Below are positions 59,341 to 64,000 of a DNA stretch of 64,000 nucleotides, piece after piece. This DNA is from Stomorhina lunata. Taxonomy: Eukaryota; Arthropoda; Insecta; Diptera; Rhiniidae. Location of the stretch: positions 100,659,122 to 100,723,121 of the forward strand of contig OW121744.1 in the NCBI GenBank assembly GCA_933228675.1. The letters run 5' to 3'. A program made the translations under genes and the position numbers. Position 1 is the stretch's first letter. Each line of letters opens with the position of its first letter. Under the pieces are notes generated by a model that made no database searches, was not told where the DNA came from, and saw nothing but the letters and a program-made list of their open reading frames with translations.

Positions 59341-60393
59341 AAATGTTATTTAACAATTTCAATATTTAAAGCTTTAAAAATAACAGCAGAGATTAACCAA
59401 TAAAATTTTATTGAATAATTTTAGTATAAGATTAACATGAACTTTAAAGCTTTATCCAAATGCTTCAAAAGCTCTTACAAACTTTATTAGATTTTAAAAA
59501 TTTTAGTTTCTAAGTTGAACGATTAACTATTTAGAAAAAAATCAGAAGACTGTAGACTTAATATATTCAAAAACTAATTGAAATGTTGCATAAGCTCTAT
59601 AGAACTTTTACTGATTTTTAAAAATTTCCCCTCTTCTAATAATTCGATTTACTTATATAAAAAGTTACTATTTCAAAATTAACTTAAAAATCGTTGAAAG
59701 CTCTATAGCTTTATTATTACATGTTTCGAAAGCTCTATCGAAATATGTTTTGAAAGCTCTATCGAAATATGTTTCGAAAGCTCTATCGAAATATGTTTTG
59801 AAAGCTCCATCGAATTTTTTTAATAACTTCTCTAATATATATTTTTTAAATCAAATCAAAAATCAATGAAAGCTTTATCGATCATCATTTTCAGTTTAAT
59901 TAAAAGTTTTTAAGTCGTTTTTTTTTAAAGCTTATTAAAATTAAATTTTTATTCATTATATTAATAAAAAATATAAATTTCAAAAACTATTTGAAATCAT
60001 GCAATTGAAAACTTGTTTTATGAAAGCTCTAGCGACCTTCTTCCGCTTTTCCATAACATCGTACCTGGTGGTCACGTAAATAGATGTAATAAAATATTTA
60101 TTTTTTCAAAAATGTTATAAAAATTTAGAAAACATTGGCGAACTTTTTTTCTAAATGCCTTTATAAAAGCTCCAAAAAGCTTTTTAACTGTCCCTAATTA
60201 CAATAAAAGCTTTTTGGCCCCTTTCCAATATCATTTGAAAGCACATAGTTTTGGCCTTGCTAATTTACTCTACACCATCATAGCTGCTACCGAAAGCTTT
60301 AATATTATTTTTCTGAGTATTAATAGATGTCGCCCTTTGCATGTTTTGTAAAGCTTTCACCACTGATGGTAAACAAAGTTCCCAGAATTAATT
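59341..60393. repeat. AAGCTTT/AAAGCTC-rich DNA with a 24-bp tandem repeat
   Basis: Continuation of the domain with AAGCTTT or AAAGCTC every 50-100 bp. At about 59728-59815 a 24-bp unit (GAAAGCTCTATCGAAATATG plus TTTY) is repeated four times. Confidence 0.75.
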
Positions 60394-61100
60394 AAAAAGC
60401 TTTACCGGACTTATTTTTATAGATAAAATACTCTTTAGACATTGTTTCTTCTTATTTATTATTCACTAAAATCAGGTTAAAAATCTAACACACTTTTTCA
60501 TATGTAGCTGGGATTTCATAAAAAGCTTTAACCTAGTTTTTTTCTGACCAGAGCTTTATCGAAAAATATCAAATCATTATATTATTATATTTTTAATATA
60601 CTACGAAAGCTTTAAGGAAGTTTTTTTTCTGTTAATATGTAACATGTGAAAATACAACGAAAGCTTTAACGAAGTTTTTTTTATTATTAATGTTTTTATC
60701 TTTTGTAAAATTGCGACATTCGGAAAAAGCTTTATCGGACTTATTTTTATAAATAAAATACTCTTTAGACATTGTTTCCTCTTATTTATTATTCACTAAA
60801 ATTAGGTTAAAAATCTAACACACTTTTTCATATGTACCTGGGATTTCATAAAAAGCTTTAACCTAGTATTTTTCTAATCAGAGCTTTATCGAGCATTGAA
60901 GACTATTTAAGAAGCAAAAACAGTCATTTACACTAAAAATATGAAATCATTATATTATTATTTTTTTGAATATACTACGAAAGCTTTAAGGAAGTTTTTT
61001 TTTCTGTTAATATGTAACATGTGAAAATACAACAAAAGCTTTAACGAAGTTTTTTTTATTATTAATGTTTTTATCTTTTGTATAATTGCGACATTCGGAA
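60394..61100. repeat. ~330-bp tandem duplication
   Basis: Copy 1 begins at about 60394 and copy 2 at about 60724. They match closely (shared AAATACTCTTTAGACATTGT, GGGATTTCATAAAAAGCTTT, AATATGTAACATGTGAAAAT, TTGCGACATTCGG). Copy 2 carries about 43 extra bases at about 60894-60936. Several AAAGCTTTA words lie at corresponding positions. Confidence 0.9.
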
Positions 61101-62367
61101 AATTGCATCATAGCTGTAACTATCGTCTTTAAAATTAAGTTTCTAAAAAGAAATTTTTTTGAAAACATTATAAAAGCACTGAAGCTAATCAGTCTTTCTT
61201 TCTACTTTAATATTTATCCCTTAAAATTTAGACAAAAAAGACACTAAGGCAAGGCAAAAGCCTAATAAATAATTAGTTGAAAGCTTTACTAAACCTATTT
61301 TGTGAAGACCAATAGAAAATATATTTCCAAAATTAATTCAGAGCTTTTAATCTCTACACAAATTTTTTGTGTATGACCAAAACACAAAAGCTCTGCAGTT
61401 ATTCTATATATGTATATATTTATCTATTCTCTAAAACACGTTTTATAAGTACCAGAAATATTACAAAAAGCTTTAACGAATATTTTTTTAAATAAAAACT
61501 TTTAAATCAATTCCTTTCCAATCAACTTCCTCTTTCCATGTATTATTAGGTGTTTTGTACTCGAACCTGACTCGCTCGTTTCAAATCTACAACCAATCAT
61601 AAAAATTGTAGATATTACAAAAGCTCTTCAAGCTTAATCGAAACTTTTCATCTCAATCATTTCAAAGACATCACTCAGCAGAATTTTTTAATCACTTTTG
61701 TAATTCCTGTTACAAAGTTGCCAATCTTAAAGCAATTAATTAAATTTAATTAATCGCTGAAAAATGTAAATGTATATTTAAAATGTATTTATTGTATATT
61801 CAGTTGGTAACTACAGACATTCTACAGCCACAAGTATTTCGTAGGAAAGTACAGAAAGATGAATTGATCAATGTTACAGATACATTTTGTTGTTTTTTTT
61901 TTTTTTTGTGGTAATTCACCGGCTTTTGCAACAATGTGAAAGTCTTAATAGAAAATAAAAAATGCCGCCAAAAGCATTTGGCTACTCTCCAATCATCAGC
62001 CACATCCTCATAATCATGCGACGCGTCCTCATCTTCTTCATCATCAGGTTCGTCGTCGTCGTCGTCATTATTCAGCGTTGAGCCGTCCATCCATCCGTCT
62101 AAGTTTAGGCTATAGTAAAGTATATCTATCACTTATAAATTGGCTAGACAAGCCAAGACAACAACAAAAACAATCATACAGAAGCGTTTATCTTAAGAAT
62201 GTAAATATGTATCTTTTAGAAAATGAACATGTCTTCTTCCTTCTTACACAATAGATACTTCTTGTACTAAACATATGCTCGCCAGCTTAAAGCTCTTCAA
62301 CGCTTTCCTTATCTTTCTGTTTAGTTAAGTTAAAGTTTGTAGTTCTTACTCCAGTTTTATTTAATAA
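61101..62367. other. Spacer ending the AAGCTTT domain, with an acidic open frame
   Basis: AAGCTTT words continue to about 61660 and then stop. A minus-strand frame at 61800-62132 (110 codons) has a D/E-rich stretch from a GAC/GAT microsatellite and a GC-richer patch around 61970-62100. No domain recognised; it may be an exon fragment or a simple repeat. Confidence 0.35.
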
Positions 62368-64000
62368 CTAGCTTTATAACCCGCTACTTCGTTAGCGGCA
62401 CCATTTGAATTGACAAAGTTACAAAATTTACCAAAATAACTTTTTCACTTATTTATCAATTCCGATATAAATTAAATTAAATACTTATTGGTTCTTAAGA
62501 TACATATAGGACAAAATAAGTACCTACCCTCTACATTTTCAAAAAAGTACTACACACGCCTCCCTTATTTTTGTAGCTGACCCAATTTTGATTGCTAACC
62601 CAATTTAAATCTTGTTCTTGTCGCTTTTGATTTTGAATATTTTACAAAAGTTTCCTTTTTTTACCCGTTGGTTACCCCTGATCAGCCAAATTAAAAAAAA
62701 AAAATCCGGATACATGTCCTAATATTTTTATTGCTGATCTTAACTCCATTTTTGTTAATTGAAAAAAATACCAAACACCTGTCACATATTTCTTCAATGT
62801 CAATAGAACAGTCCATAAATCATTGATTTATTTATTATTTTATTGATTTAAACAACATGCACAGTTTAAAAGGAAAAAACCTATCTTTAAATTTTTGACC
62901 CGTTTTTGTTATTTTCGATTGCGGTATAAATTTTGTTTCTATAATAATTGATTCAAAAATTATATATGGGTCAAAAAAGTACCAAAATTTAGTTTTTATC
63001 CTTTTTATTCCCTATTTTTAGCTCATTTACGAAAAGTACCTACTAAAAACATGACTTTTTATTTTTCTATTCGATCTAAATCCAATTTAAATTTTTTTTC
63101 TGTCGATATTAGTATCAGAGATATAACTTTACTAATGTTTTTATTTTCTACCCTATTTTAACCCCAAAACTGTTTAATTTGCAAAAAGTACTGAAAAGTC
63201 CCTTAATTTTTAGGGCTGATCTTAGACCATTTTAGTGTTTGTTTCCATCCATTAGGTTTAGAAGATATAATGTCATCGATTTTTCCCTTTTTTACCCCTT
63301 TGATTGACACATCTCTAATTTATACTTTTGACTTCATTAGCTTAAATGAATATTTTCCCGTTTTCACCTTTTGGAACCCCATTTATCGTAAAAGTACCAA
63401 GCACATGTTTAATATTTTGTTAATACTTATTGATTGTGGCATAAAGTGAGTCTTTATGTTTATAAGTTCAAAAGATACGCATGGATACGCAAGTACAAAA
63501 ATATAGTTTTTACCCTTTTTGCCCTTATTAGTGCCATTTCCAAAAAAAGTACAGAACACATGTCCCTTTCATTTTCTAGCCGATTATATGATTTATTCAT
63601 TTTCTAGCCTGTTTTAACCATAAGCGGCCAAATTAAAAAAAATACCGAACCCGTGTCCTTTAATTTTTAATGCTGATCATAGACCAATTTAATCTTTGTT
63701 TCTATCACTTTTGATTTATGAGATATTACGTTACCTATTTTCCCCCTTTTTACTCCAAACATTAAAAAAAGGAATCAATCGCGTGTCTTATACTTCTGCA
63801 ATGTGAATAGACCTGTCTGTAAATTATACTTCTGGCTTTATTTGTTTAAATGATATTCATAGTTTTTACTCTTTTGTGCCTCATTTATCGTAAAAGCGCC
63901 AAGCACCTTCTTAATTTTTGTTAGTCCTTATCAATTGTGATGTAAATAGAGTATTTATGTTTATTAGTTCAAGAGATACTTATAGGGTTAATAAAGTACC
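62368..64000 (-). mobile_element. Helitron, 3' end on the minus strand, runs off the window
   Basis: On the minus strand a 6-bp hairpin CCGCTA/TAGCGG (62381-62386 with 62393-62398) is followed by GGTTATAAAG and CTAG|T (CTAG at 62368-62371), the layout of a Helitron 3' terminus and similar to the end at 45812-45815. To the right the DNA is a degenerate repeat with a period near 490 bp (recurring phrases with AAAAGTACCAA..ACATGTC and TTATAAGTTCAAAAGATAC near 62490, 62960, 63460 and 63940). The 5' end and any RepHel gene would lie beyond 64000. Confidence 0.6.

Overview
This window looks like satellite-rich, gene-poor heterochromatin (or a giant intron) from a higher fly, most likely a calyptrate such as a blowfly or house-fly relative. 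The evidence is extreme AT richness, a copia-type retrotransposon primed by an initiator-tRNA-Met half, fly-type (GTCY)n / 'mini-me' repeats, Helitron ends, decayed Tc1/mariner and LINE fragments, and one Inr+DPE core promoter. No complete host protein-coding gene is visible. The genus is inference; the rest is read from the sequence.

Layout. 1-1625: 31-bp hairpin satellite that switches strand three times. 2845-12766: a 22-bp satellite built on the perfect dyad TTTTTCTATAGAAAAA, split at 3711-8397 by a young Ty1/copia element (identical 276-bp LTRs, 5-bp TTTTT target duplication, Gag-Pol on the minus strand with one in-frame TAG between RT and RNase H). It then passes into a second 22-bp variant (10411) and a 31-bp variant (11730). 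13786-15515 and 17006-18332: further 31-bp arrays on the same CTATAG dyad. 19339-20786: 12-bp minisatellite. 22180-24480: a transposon graveyard holding a LINE RT relic, a Tc1-like relic, and a mariner-type DDE transposase split by a 5'-truncated LINE with a target duplication. 24736-25622: Inr+DPE promoter, a probable non-coding first exon and a splice donor. 25786-41543: four more arrays (28, 28-29, 29 and 31 bp) separated by short unique spacers. 42661-46856: TIR-bounded element with an internal (GACA)n mini-me-type element, a short Helitron and a 176-bp duplication. 48394-61660: a domain saturated with the word AAGCTTT, made of several degenerate repeat families in both orientations, interrupted by two nested Helentron-like elements (54911-58225). 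62368-64000: a second Helitron on the minus strand that runs out of the window.

How the parts relate. About 38% of the window (roughly 24.5 kb) is tandem satellite. Most arrays keep the same palindromic core and change only the linker and period, which suggests one ancestral module diversified by unequal exchange and local homogenisation. Transposons have landed in this background. The only sign of a host gene is the promoter/exon/donor at 24.7-25.6 kb. If real, everything to its right could be its first intron, similar in style to the satellite-filled giant introns of some fly genes.
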